NCBI GenBank assembly: GCA_019748295.1
Contig: JAIEPT010000257.1
Span: 1-43,401, forward strand
Direction of reading: 5' to 3'
Length of the DNA stretch: 43,401 nucleotides
Source of the DNA: Gemmataceae bacterium
GTDB lineage: Bacteria > Planctomycetota > Planctomycetia > Gemmatales > Gemmataceae
Below the pieces are notes generated by a model. The model was not told where the DNA came from. It searched no databases and was given only the letters and a program-made list of their open reading frames with translations. The position numbers were made by a program, and so were the translations under genes. This document shows positions 8,915-16,972 of this stretch, in pieces. Each line of letters opens with the position of its first letter. The first letter of the stretch is position 1.

Positions 8915-9592
8915 CTATCCAGGCCCCGATTCATCCAGCGGGGCATCGGGCGGTGCTTGGTCCATGTAGATGTAATCCTTCAGCGCCAGCCGCAAATTCT
9001 CGCGTGCTCGGCTCAGGAGCGACTTCACGCCCTTCACCGTCATCTCCATGACTTCCGCGATTTCCGCGTAGCCCATGTCTTCGAATTTGTTCAGCACGAC
9101 CGCCATCCGCTGGCGTTCGTTCAGCGTTTCAAGCGCTTGGCGAACGACGTCCGACAACTCCTGCTGCTGCATGTGCTGCGGCGGCGCGCCGTCGCGATCC
9201 TGGACCAATTGCTCCGCGGGCCGAGGACCGAGGGGGCCGGAATCGCGCAAGTTGAGGGGAACGGTCGGCTTCCGCTGCCGGGTTCGGAGGTGGTTCAGAG
9301 CGAGATTGTTGGCGATCGTAAAGAGCCAGGTGGAGAACTTGGCGCGGGGCCGATACTTCTTTCGAGCCCGGTAGACGCGGAGAAATACTTCCTGGGCGAG
9401 GTCTTCCGCCTCCGAATGCGCGCCGACAAGGTGCTGAAGGACGGTGACCAAACGATCGCGATACGCATCCACCAGTTCGGCGAATGCGGCATTGTCGTCG
9501 TCGCGAACGCGCAGCATCAGGCGAATGTCGGGGTCGCGCAACGCGAGCATCGCACTGCTTTCGCCCGTCAATGCCACGACGCACGTCCTCAT
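8915..9592 (-). CDS. ECF-type RNA polymerase sigma-70 factor
   Basis: About 225 residues. Region 2 spans roughly residues 37-105 (DAYRDRLVTVLQHLVG, EAEDLAQEVFLRVYR, FSTWLFTIANNLALNHLR) and region 4 roughly 150-205 (ALETLNERQRMAVVLNKFED, YAEIAEVMEMTVKGVKSLLS). It would direct RNA polymerase to a dedicated promoter set; the nearby genes do not show which. No anti-sigma factor is adjacent. The start is uncertain: 9592 gives a short extension before region 2, and ATG at 9550 is another option. The open frame to 9730 crosses a perfect hairpin and is unlikely to be translated. Confidence 0.9.
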   Translation of the reverse strand: MRTCVVALTGESSAMLALRDPDIRLMLRVRDDDNAAFAELVDAYRDRLVTVLQHLVGAHSEAEDLAQEVFLRVYRARKKYRPRAKFSTWLFTIANNLALNHLRTRQRKPTVPLNLRDSGPLGPRPAEQLVQDRDGAPPQHMQQQELSDVVRQALETLNERQRMAVVLNKFEDMGYAEIAEVMEMTVKGVKSLLSRARENLRLALKDYIYMDQAPPDAPLDESGPG

Positions 9593-9656
9593 TTCCGGAA
9601 GGTCTTTCCACGAGGATACGTCAGACGCACGTCGGATGGAACAAGAGAGTAGTCCC

Positions 9657-9750
9657 TTAGCACGCTGCGCCAGCAAGTGATCGCAGGTTCCCGCAGTTGG
9701 GTGCATCCCCATCCGGGAACCTGCGATCACTTGCTGGCGCAGCGTGCTAA
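9657..9750. terminator. 37-bp perfect inverted repeat at the end of rlmN
   Basis: The arm 9657-9693 (TTAGCACGCTGCGCCAGCAA...) is the exact reverse complement of 9714-9750, with a 20-base loop. The inner arm overlaps the rlmN TAG stop (9747-9749) and the element lies upstream of the sigma factor start, so it could terminate rlmN transcription. No T-run follows, and it may equally be a mobile palindrome of its own family (no second copy seen here). Confidence 0.6.
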
Positions 9751-10847
9751 GAGTTAAGGGCGCTGCGGCGGAGTTGGCCGCAGGCGGCGTCGATCTGCGA
9801 ACCTTTGCGTTTGCGGACCTTCACGCTGATGCCGGCTTGCCGAAGCGGGGCGAGAAAATCGGCGAGCGCCTCGGGCGAGGGGCGGCGATAGGGCAGGCCT
9901 TCCACGTCGTTGAACGGGATGATGTTGACGTGGGCCTGTCGGCCGCGGAGCAGGCGAACCAGATCGCGGGCATGGCGTGCTTCGTCGTTCAGGTCGCCCA
10001 GCAGCACATACTCGAACGTCACCTGCCGGCCCGTTTTCTCGAAGAAGTAGTCGGCCGCTTCGAGAATCGGGTGCAGGCCGGTCTTGTCGTTCGTCGGCAC
10101 GATCTGCGTGCGCAGCGTATCGTTCGGCGCGTGCAGCGAAACGGCCAGGTGATACTGCTTGCCAAGATCGGCGAGCCGGCGAATTTTGACGGGCAGGCCC
10201 ACGGTGGAAATCGTGATGTGACGAGCGCCGATGCCGAGCCCGTCTTTGCGCGTTGCAATGTCGAGGGCTTCGATCAAATTGTCGAGATTCGCGAGCGGCT
10301 CCCCCATGCCCATCACGACGATATGCGTCAATCGCGCCGGCTCGCCGGGAGGTGGCGGCGGCGCGTTGCCGGGCGTGGGGAGGGAACGGAGCCGCAGCAA
10401 CTGCTCGATGATTTCGCCGACCGTCAGATTGCGTTCCACGCCGTTGAGTCCGCTGGCGCAGAAAACGCACCCCATGCCGCAGCCCACCTGGGTGCTGATG
10501 CATGCGGTGCGACGGCCTTCGTCCTGAATCAGCACGCATTCCACAAGGTGGCCGTCATGCATCTTCACCAGCAACTTGTGCGTATCGTCGTCAGCCTGAA
10601 GATGCCGGACGATCTTGGTCGAAAAGGGCGCGAACCGCTCGGCCAACTTGGCGCGAAGCGGCCTCGGCAGATCGCTCATCGCCTCGAACGAATCGACGCC
10701 GGCAACCAAAAGCCAACGGCGAATCTGCTTCACGCGCATGGGCTTCTCGCCCTGTTCGGCGAGCCATGATTTCAGCTCATCGAACGGGACATCGAGAACG
10801 CCGGGAAGCGTCGGTTGACCGACCAGAGGCAAGCTTTGCGAAAGCAT
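9747..10847 (-). CDS. rlmN: Dual-specificity RNA methyltransferase RlmN
   Basis: 366 residues, the usual family length. It is a radical SAM enzyme that methylates C2 of A2503 in 23S rRNA and A37 of some tRNAs. The 4Fe-4S cluster motif is CGMGCVFC (C123, C127, C130). The conserved C-terminal cysteine that forms the covalent intermediate is C356 in the DAACGQL motif, and MGMGEPLAN is the SAM-binding stretch. A proline-rich insertion near residue 165 (PPPPPGEP) looks lineage-specific. A TACAAT box lies 36 bases upstream. The gene is divergent from the large propeller protein. Confidence 0.95.
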   Translation of the reverse strand: MLSQSLPLVGQPTLPGVLDVPFDELKSWLAEQGEKPMRVKQIRRWLLVAGVDSFEAMSDLPRPLRAKLAERFAPFSTKIVRHLQADDDTHKLLVKMHDGHLVECVLIQDEGRRTACISTQVGCGMGCVFCASGLNGVERNLTVGEIIEQLLRLRSLPTPGNAPPPPPGEPARLTHIVVMGMGEPLANLDNLIEALDIATRKDGLGIGARHITISTVGLPVKIRRLADLGKQYHLAVSLHAPNDTLRTQIVPTNDKTGLHPILEAADYFFEKTGRQVTFEYVLLGDLNDEARHARDLVRLLRGRQAHVNIIPFNDVEGLPYRRPSPEALADFLAPLRQAGISVKVRKRKGSQIDAACGQLRRSALNS

Positions 10848-10882
10848 CCGAATCCTGAGAAAAAGCGTGAAGCGATTCTTCT

Positions 10883-10888
10883 ATTGTA
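10883..10888 (-). promoter_or_regulatory. Putative -10 box for rlmN
   Basis: The minus strand reads CCTACAATAG about 36 bases before the rlmN start. A weak or absent -35 is typical of the other TACAAT sites in this window. Confidence 0.35.
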
Positions 10889-10927
10889 GGCTCCGCAACG
10901 GACCAAGATGACGAAGATCGTCGGGTG

Positions 10928-10933
10928 TACAAT
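10928..10933 (+). promoter_or_regulatory. Putative -10 box for the zinc-ribbon/propeller gene, possibly leaderless
   Basis: TACAAT ends only 6 bases before the ATG at 10940, and no Shine-Dalgarno sequence is present. If this is the promoter, transcription would begin at or next to the ATG, giving a leaderless mRNA. Confidence 0.3.
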
Positions 10934-10939
10934 CGCCAT

Positions 10940-13900
10940 ATGCGAATCCGCGCGACCTGCCCGCATTGCCAAAGCGAATACACGCTCGAAGAAAGCCTTC
11001 GCGGCAAGCGCATGCGCTGCCCGAACACAATCTGTCGGGCCGTGTTCGAGGTACGCGACGCCGATGCGCCGGCGGCGTCGCCCGAGGCTCCCGTCGCGCC
11101 GGTCGTTGTTCCCGCTCCACCCGCACCCGATTGGCAAATGGCGCCGCCGCCGGTTCGAAGCGAACCTCAGAAAGAGCTGCCGCTGGTCGTCGAAATTCCG
11201 CCGCCGAAGGCGGAAGAGCCGATTCGCGAGCCGGCGGCAACAACGCTTTCCTGGGATTCCGCTCCGCCGCCGGTGCGTCGCCCCGGTTCCGTGGCGGAGA
11301 TCGCTCCCGTTGCCGCGACGACGGAATCAGCGATCTCGCGGGCGTTTGTCCCCGAACCGCCAGCAACACCTTCGCCCAAGCCGCAGCGCCGTCGCCGGCC
11401 CTACCTCTGGATCGGCGGTATGTTCGCCCTGTTGGCGGTCATTGCGTCCGTGGGGGCGGTCCAGATCATTCGCCGGCAGGCGGAACAAGAAACCACGCTC
11501 GTGACGAAGGCCAAGGAAGCCTATGCCCGGGCGGACTATGTCGAAGCGCGCCAACTGCTTCAGAAGTTGCAGGCCGAATATCCCACCAGCTCCGACCTGC
11601 CGAACTACCGCTTCCTCGCGGCTCTCAGCGATCTGCGGGCCTCGGTCGAAGATGGGAACGGCGATCAGGGCCGCACGCTCGACGATGTGCTCGAGTTTCT
11701 CGCCATCAACCAGGGAGACGCTCGTCTCAAGGAGCATGGCCCCGACTTATGGCGGATGCTGCATCGTCTTGCGAAGGATTTGGCTAGCCAGGCGGAAGAA
11801 AAGAAGGACGCGGGTTCGCTCGCCCTTGCTCAAAAGGCATGGCGCGAGGCGACGCGTTTGCCGGTCCCTCAAGGAACCGCCCTTGGGGAAACGGATCAAA
11901 AACTGAAAGCCGCATTCGAGCGAGCGGAACGGACGCTTGTCGAGAAAGCGAAGCGCGAGGCAGTGCGTGATCGGGCCGAGCGGTATGCACGTCAGGCGAC
12001 GCTCGCTTCCATCCGCGACCTGCGGGCATTGCTGACGAAAGAGAAGCTGACGAACGAAGGCGATTTCGCGCCGCTTCTCGCGGAAGCCGCGAAACGCCAT
12101 CGCGAACGGTTGACATACGTGGCGGCCGAGCCGACGTACCCCATGCCTCCCGAAGGTTTGGATCACCCGCTTGCATGGGCGCCTGCCATCGGCAAACCCG
12201 AGGCGACCGGCGTGGAGGGGCCGCCGTTCTTAGCCCTCACGCAGGGGGTGCTGTACGCGCTCGATCCAGGCGACGGCCATTTGCGCTGGGCGGTCCGGCT
12301 CGGTCCCGATCCCGCGGGGCAACCGATTCGCGTCCCCGCCGATATCGCGTCGCCTCGCCTGGTGCTCGTTGCTTCATCCGATCGACGAAGCATGCTGGCG
12401 CTCGAAGAAGCGACGGGTGCGGTGCTTTGGGAAACGAAGATCGAACAAACGCCAATCGCCCAGCCGCTGCTCTGGAATCGCCGGCTTTTCGTGCCGACCA
12501 ACGGCGGCCGCATCGAAGAACTGGAGATCGCACTGGGCCGACGGCTCGGTGCGTTCCAGTTCGATCAAAACACGCCCTGGGGCGGAACGCTCCTGCCCGG
12601 CTCATCGCTTGCTGTCTTTCCGGGGCGGGCACACGGCATGTACGTCGTGGATCTGGAAACGCACAAGGTCGAGGGCGTGATCGACTCCGGCCATGCGACC
12701 GGGGCGTTGCGCGGGCCGCCGATTTCCGTCGTCGAAGATGCCGGTTCCGCGAAGGGTCCGCGCGGCTGGGTCGTCGTCGCCGAGCAGACGGGCGATCACC
12801 GCATTGCCTTGAAGCCATTCGCCGTTCCCCCCGGTTCGGCCCCCTCGCCGGACCTTCGGCTCAGCGCAACCATCGATGTTTCCGACGCCCCGTGGACCGA
12901 CGGCGATAAGCTCGCGCTGGTCAGCGATGCGGGCCAACTGGCTCTCTTCGGCCTTCGACTCAAGGGGAACAACGATCCGCTCGTTTTTCCCTGGATCAAG
13001 GAAATCTTTCCCCTCGAACTTTCCCTATCGCCCCGGCATCGGGCGGCCGTCGTTCATGGCGATCGGGACCGATTCTGGATCAGCACGCAAGGAAAGCTGC
13101 ATCGCGTGGATCACGTCGTGTCGCCGCAAAATGGGCCGTCGCTCGTGACCCGCTGGTCGCAATCCGCCACGCTCGGCTCGCCGGTTCAGCCGGGCGAGAT
13201 TCGGCGAACGGAGGACGGAAAATCGATTCTGTTCGTCTTGACCCAGGATGCGGATCGCCCGCTCCGCATCGCATCCGCGGTCGATGCGGAGACGGGAAAA
13301 ATCCTGTGGCGCCGCCACCTAGGCATCACGCCCATGCAACGGCCTATCGCCGTCGCGGGTTCGCTGGCCGTCCTCGATCCTGGCGGCATCTTCGTGTGGA
13401 ACCAAGAGAATCTCAAGAAGCGAGACGCCGCCCCCGCCCATGCGATTCCGCGCCTGGCGCCTGCATCCCACGAAGTGCATCTGCTGCCGCTTGGCGAAGG
13501 CATGCTCGAAATTTCTTCCCCTGCAAAAGCCAAGAAGGACGACGCCATCGAATGGCGGAAAATCGGCTTCGACGGCACCGCGAGCGAGTTGGCGAAATCT
13601 CGTTTGCCGGTCGGCATCGCCGGCGTTCCGGTCGCGGGAAGCAACTTCTTCATCCTGCCGCTCACGGATGGTCGCCTCCTTCGCATCGCACTCGATTCGG
13701 CCGTAACGATCAGCGGGCCGGAATGGCGAACCCTCGGCACGGAACCTTCCGCCGTCTGTCGCTTGACTGCCTTGGGCAAAGACCAGTTTCTCGTCAGCGA
13801 CGGCGGCAGGGAAGTATTCTGGCTCGATTGGTCCGAGGCGAAGGATGCCAAACGGCGCGGCGACTATCACCTGTCGCGCCGGCTTGCTGCCGAACCGTTG

Positions 13901-14350
13901 CTGCTGCCCGGCCAACGACTGCTGCTAGCCGATCGCGGCGGCGACCTTGTGCTTACCGAAGGCGACCGCATCCTGCCGAAACGCACCTGGAAGATCGACG
14001 GCCTGCCGACCGCGGGACCGTACGCGGCAGGAAGCGATTTCGCCTTGATCGTCGATCGCAAACGGCTGGTGTGGATGGATGCCGAGCGGGACCCGGCGCG
14101 TTGGCAACGCGACTTCGACGCGGAACTTGCCGGCGGGCCCTTGCGGATGGGCGCGGACATTATCGTCGCCGATTTGGCGGGCCGAGTCTGGCGGCTCGAT
14201 CCGCAAACCGGCGACCCGCGCGACGATCGCCCCGCGTTCGTGTCGCGAAGCGCCGCGGCGCCGGCTGTGGGTCCTATCCCTCTCGATGGTCAGCGCATCC
14301 TGCTCATCCTCGATGACGGGACGGGCCGCGTCGTATCGCTTGGCAAATAA
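10940..14350 (+). CDS. Zinc-ribbon (MJ0042-type), single-pass membrane protein with TPR-like and PQQ-like propeller parts
   Basis: 1136 residues. Residues 7-38 form an MJ0042-type zinc ribbon (C7, C10, C27, C32). A proline/alanine-rich linker runs to about 150, then a basic patch (RRRRP) and one membrane helix (154-177). Residues about 180-400 are helical and TPR-like (AKEAYARADYVEARQLLQKL). The remainder has repeated propeller-blade features of the PQQ/quinoprotein-like type (VLYALDPGDGHLRWAVRLG, LALEEATGAVLWETKIEQ, DAETGKILWRRHLGI). The layout suggests a cytoplasmic zinc ribbon and an exported scaffold, common in planctomycetes, function unknown. The upstream GTG at 10925 in the same frame is less likely because the zinc ribbon follows the ATG at 10940 directly. 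Confidence 0.8.
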   Translation: MRIRATCPHCQSEYTLEESLRGKRMRCPNTICRAVFEVRDADAPAASPEAPVAPVVVPAPPAPDWQMAPPPVRSEPQKELPLVVEIPPPKAEEPIREPAATTLSWDSAPPPVRRPGSVAEIAPVAATTESAISRAFVPEPPATPSPKPQRRRRPYLWIGGMFALLAVIASVGAVQIIRRQAEQETTLVTKAKEAYARADYVEARQLLQKLQAEYPTSSDLPNYRFLAALSDLRASVEDGNGDQGRTLDDVLEFLAINQGDARLKEHGPDLWRMLHRLAKDLASQAEEKKDAGSLALAQKAWREATRLPVPQGTALGETDQKLKAAFERAERTLVEKAKREAVRDRAERYARQATLASIRDLRALLTKEKLTNEGDFAPLLAEAAKRHRERLTYVAAEPTYPMPPEGLDHPLAWAPAIGKPEATGVEGPPFLALTQGVLYALDPGDGHLRWAVRLGPDPAGQPIRVPADIASPRLVLVASSDRRSMLALEEATGAVLWETKIEQTPIAQPLLWNRRLFVPTNGGRIEELEIALGRRLGAFQFDQNTPWGGTLLPGSSLAVFPGRAHGMYVVDLETHKVEGVIDSGHATGALRGPPISVVEDAGSAKGPRGWVVVAEQTGDHRIALKPFAVPPGSAPSPDLRLSATIDVSDAPWTDGDKLALVSDAGQLALFGLRLKGNNDPLVFPWIKEIFPLELSLSPRHRAAVVHGDRDRFWISTQGKLHRVDHVVSPQNGPSLVTRWSQSATLGSPVQPGEIRRTEDGKSILFVLTQDADRPLRIASAVDAETGKILWRRHLGITPMQRPIAVAGSLAVLDPGGIFVWNQENLKKRDAAPAHAIPRLAPASHEVHLLPLGEGMLEISSPAKAKKDDAIEWRKIGFDGTASELAKSRLPVGIAGVPVAGSNFFILPLTDGRLLRIALDSAVTISGPEWRTLGTEPSAVCRLTALGKDQFLVSDGGREVFWLDWSEAKDAKRRGDYHLSRRLAAEPLLLPGQRLLLADRGGDLVLTEGDRILPKRTWKIDGLPTAGPYAAGSDFALIVDRKRLVWMDAERDPARWQRDFDAELAGGPLRMGADIIVADLAGRVWRLDPQTGDPRDDRPAFVSRSAAAPAVGPIPLDGQRILLILDDGTGRVVSLGK

Positions 14351-14356
14351 GCCCGA

Positions 14357-15253
14357 TCAGGCAAGAAAAGCCGCGATTTGAGCGGCGAGGCGCGCGTTCG
14401 CGAGCAGCAGTTCTCGATTTGCAATCAGGCTGCGGCCGCTTGTCGATGCCGCGAGTTTGGCGAGCAGGAACGGCGTCAACTCTTTGCCGCGGACGCGCGC
14501 TCGGGTTGCTTCCTGTTCCGCCGCGGCGATCGCTTGTTCGATTTCATCCGCGGGCAAAGCCGACGATTCCGGCAACGGCAGCGCGATCACCGCGCCAGCG
14601 CCTCCCACGGCCCAGTGGGCTCGGAGCGTTGCCGCGATGTCCGCGGGATCGTCGATGCGGGCGCTCACCGGCAAGCCGCTGGATCTCACGTAAAACGCGG
14701 GGAACGTATTGATACCAACCCCGATCACGGGCACGCCGTGGGTTTCCAAAATCTCAAGCGTCCGCGGCAGATCGAGAATGCTTTTCGCTCCCGCACAAAC
14801 CACCGCGACGGGGGTCCGCGCCAGTTCGGTGAGATCCGCCGAGATATCCCACGGATCGCCGCGATGCGCTCCGCCGATGCCGCCCGTGGCGAAAACACGG
14901 ATGCCGGCCGCATGGGCGATTTGCATGGTGGCGGACACGGTCGTCCCGCCCCATCGCTTGGTCGCGAGCACGTAACCCACATCGCGCCGGCTGGTTTTCG
15001 TCACATCTTCGAGCGTCGCGAGTTCGCGAACCTCCGCTTCGCTCGCGCCCACAATGGCCCTGCCGTCGCGCAGCAAAATGGTCGCCGGCATCGCCCCTTC
15101 ACTACGAATAACGACCTCGGCAGCTATCGCCGTCTCGAAGTTCTGCGGGGCCGGCAGACCGTGCGAGATAATGGTCGATTCGAGAGCGACGACCGGCCGC
15201 CGTTCGCGCAGCGCCGCTGCGACAAGAGGCGCGATCGAAAGAAGTTCATCCAT
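14357..15253 (-). CDS. psuG: Pseudouridine-5'-phosphate glycosidase
   Basis: 298 residues, typical of the PsuG/IndA family, which reversibly cleaves pseudouridine 5'-phosphate into uracil and ribose 5-phosphate. The conserved blocks are visible: ALESTIISHGLP near residue 23, the lysine-bearing ATKRWGGTTVSATM near 96, and FATGGIGGAHRG. It converges on the propeller gene with 6 bases between stops. No psuK kinase is adjacent, so the pathway partner must be elsewhere or absent. A family A palindrome lies directly upstream. Confidence 0.92.
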   Translation of the reverse strand: MDELLSIAPLVAAALRERRPVVALESTIISHGLPAPQNFETAIAAEVVIRSEGAMPATILLRDGRAIVGASEAEVRELATLEDVTKTSRRDVGYVLATKRWGGTTVSATMQIAHAAGIRVFATGGIGGAHRGDPWDISADLTELARTPVAVVCAGAKSILDLPRTLEILETHGVPVIGVGINTFPAFYVRSSGLPVSARIDDPADIAATLRAHWAVGGAGAVIALPLPESSALPADEIEQAIAAAEQEATRARVRGKELTPFLLAKLAASTSGRSLIANRELLLANARLAAQIAAFLA

Positions 15254-15265
15254 AAAACGTGATCC

Positions 15266-15300
15266 AAGCCCAGGGGCGGCCGTAGGGAGCTCCTGGGATC
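15266..15300. repeat. Family A palindrome
   Basis: A copy reading AAGCCCAGGGGCGGCCGTAG..., slightly diverged from the others. It lies between the psuG start and the end of the RAYT-like pseudogene. Confidence 0.75.
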
Positions 15301-15316
15301 CAGACGGGAGATATGT

Positions 15317-15841
15317 TCACAGCCCGCTATTCGGCTCTTTCACAGACCATATCCAAGAACCATCTTGATCCAAAATATACTGGTAAACCGCAAGCATGTA
15401 CCGCCGCGTTTCGATTCGCAGCATCTTCCCCCGCACCGCCCAAATTCCGCCCGGGATTGTCTGCCGAACCGCTAACGATGCCGCCGATTTCGCCTGCCCA
15501 ATAATGTTCCAAGCGTCCTACTTGTCCTCCGGCAACTCCGCCAACCAGTGCGAATGCGTCGGTGCGACCGAGACAGCGTTAACTCGATAGGACAACTTGT
15601 TCAGCTTCATGATGATCGCTTCACCTGCCACTTGCTTCAAATCATGAGGCAAGATGATCTTCTCGACTTCGCGTTTGGAAATGCGAAGTCCCGCATGCTC
15701 GTCAGGCGGTGGCGGCGCCTTGTAATCGCCAGAGCTGGGAATCTTGTGCTTGCGCGAACGAAAGCCGCGTGCGTCGCCGGGAAGCCAACTGCCGTAGGTG
15801 GAGACGATGACATGACGCCATACGCGACCGGGGAGCGGCAT
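15317..15841 (-). pseudogene. HUH/Y1-transposase-like (RAYT-like) gene with an in-frame amber codon
   Basis: The frame from ATG 15841 to TGA 15317-15319 is 175 codons and is broken only by TAG at codon 108 (15518-15520). The first 107 residues include HVIVSTYGSWLPGDARGF and the HxH-type THSHWLAELPED. After the amber codon the same frame continues with GQAKSAASLAVRQTIPGGIW and YQYILDQDGSWIW, as expected for the family's C-terminus with its candidate tyrosine. So one nonsense change, not a frameshift, separates the halves. TAG is used as a normal stop elsewhere (rlmN). Such single-copy genes in planctomycetes resemble IS200/REP-associated transposases. Family A palindromes lie on both sides. 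Confidence 0.7.
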
Positions 15842-15865
15842 GGAATTACCCCTTGAGACACGTCG

Positions 15866-15901
15866 ATCCCAGGAGCTCGCTGCGCTCGCCCCTGGGCTTG
15901 G
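15866..15901. repeat. Family A palindrome
   Basis: GATCCCAGGAGCTCGCTGCG... through CCCCTGGGCTTGG lies just upstream of the RAYT-like gene start, in opposite orientation to the copy downstream of that gene. A third, more diverged copy is at 15968-16011. Confidence 0.8.
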
Positions 15902-15928
15902 AGTTTATCGTAAGTGGAAATGAAAGAA

Positions 15929-15953
15929 GCCCGGCGCATTCGATGCGCCGGGC
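15929..15953 (-). terminator. Hairpin terminator behind rpoZ
   Basis: GCCCGGCGCAT and ATGCGCCGGGC pair perfectly around a three-base loop. On the minus strand the stem is followed by TTCTTTCATTTCC, so it could end the yicC-gmk-rpoZ transcript about 115 bases after the rpoZ stop. The plus-strand side is less T-rich. The interval 15954-16066 otherwise holds a diverged family A copy and short AT-rich words. Confidence 0.55.
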
Positions 15954-16066
15954 CTTGTTTGGGTTTGCGGTCCGAACCCGAGAGGTCCCTGCGGTCGCCC
16001 CCGGGCTTTGATTTCATTTCTGCATTCTTACTTCTGCAATCTTACTTCTGCATTCTGACTTCCTAC

Positions 16067-16345
16067 TCAGTCGGCGCCGCCGGCGTCGCTGACGTCGGTC
16101 ATCATCGCACGGCGGACGGCGTCGCCGGTGTTGTTGCGCGTGCGGATTTCGTTGTTGGCGTCGAGGTAGATCTTGTCCTGCAGGATCTCCTGGAGGACGA
16201 TCGCCATGCGGTCAGGGTTCTTGGTGTCCACCAACGGACGGGCGCCGGTGTTGAGCGCCACCATGCGTTTTTGGATCAGCGTGGAGAGCTTGAAACGACC
16301 CCCGACCTTGTTCACGATCCCCTCTTCCTTCAATTCGTCAAGCAT
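16067..16345 (-). CDS. rpoZ: DNA-directed RNA polymerase omega subunit
   Basis: 92 residues in the planctomycete omega form ([18 protein letters not shown] then GARPLVD and a [11 protein letters not shown] block). Omega assists folding and assembly of the beta' subunit. It directly follows gmk, as in many bacteria, with an eight-base overlap of the gmk end (16338-16345), which supports the start at 16345 over the longer frame to 16405. Confidence 0.85.
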   Translation of the reverse strand: MLDELKEEGIVNKVGGRFKLSTLIQKRMVALNTGARPLVDTKNPDRMAIVLQEILQDKIYLDANNEIRTRNNTGDAVRRAMMTDVSDAGGAD

Positions 16346-16916
16346 GGCTCTTCCTTTCGAACAAAGGACCCACGATCCGACGCATGTGGGTGAGCGCCGT
16401 TTCAAGGTCGTCGTTAATCACTATGTAATCATACTCGCCCGCCCGCGCCTCTTCGGCGCGAGCCGCGGCCAAACGTCGTTGGATCGCTTCTTCCGATTCC
16501 GTTCGCCGACGTACCAGCCGTTCGCGATACACATCCATGTTCGAGGTCTTCAGGAAGACGGAGACGGCATCGGCGGCGTTCGCCCTCACCTGCTCCCAAC
16601 CTTTGACGTCGATATCGAGGATCACTCCGATCCCCTGATCGCGAAACGGATCGACTTCCTGCCGCAACGTTCCATAGCAGTTGCCATGGACCTCGGCCCA
16701 TTCGAGGAACGCGCCTCGGGCGACTTCCTGCAGGAAGCGCTCGCGCGTCCAAAAATGGTAATGCTTCCCCTCTTCTTCGCCAGGGCGGGCATTCCGCGTG
16801 GTCGCCGACACCGAGAGCCGCAGATTCCAGCCGTCTTCGCGGAGCAGGCGATCGACGATCGTCGATTTGCCGCTGCCGCTTGGTCCCGACAGGATGATCA
16901 GCGGGCCTCGGCCCAT
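16338..16916 (-). CDS. gmk: Guanylate kinase
   Basis: 192 residues, typical length. It phosphorylates GMP to GDP with ATP. The P-loop is GPSGSGKST at residues 10-18, followed by the GMP-binding [17 protein letters not shown] segment and the lid region. The start at 16916 gives the standard N-terminus; the open frame further upstream runs through a family B palindrome and into yicC. Middle gene of yicC-gmk-rpoZ. Confidence 0.96.
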   Translation of the reverse strand: MGRGPLIILSGPSGSGKSTIVDRLLREDGWNLRLSVSATTRNARPGEEEGKHYHFWTRERFLQEVARGAFLEWAEVHGNCYGTLRQEVDPFRDQGIGVILDIDVKGWEQVRANAADAVSVFLKTSNMDVYRERLVRRRTESEEAIQRRLAAARAEEARAGEYDYIVINDDLETALTHMRRIVGPLFERKSHA

Positions 16917-16935
16917 GGGGTTCCTCAAGGTTCCG

Positions 16936-16966
16936 GCGCCCCTCTCCCCTTTGGGGAGAGGGGAGC
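16936..16966. repeat. Family B palindrome between yicC and gmk
   Basis: CCCCTCTCCCCTTTGGGGAGAGGGG-type hairpin inside the yicC-gmk gap of 56 bases. It is inside a likely operon, so it may modulate or process the transcript rather than end it. Confidence 0.75.
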
Positions 16967-16972
16967 AATTGG

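Noticed and set aside
15327..15512. A 61-codon minus frame beyond the amber codon as a separate gene
   Set aside because: It is in a different frame from the transposase-like sequence. The frame that shows family similarity is the continuation of the 107-residue part after TAG.
15317..15841. Amber codon read as an amino acid (recoding)
   Set aside because: TAG ends rlmN normally, and a single nonsense change is the simpler explanation. No pyrrolysine machinery is visible in the window.
15968..16011. A separate repeat family near rpoZ
   Set aside because: It is a diverged family A copy (CCGAGAGGTCCCTGCGGTCG...) and not a new element.
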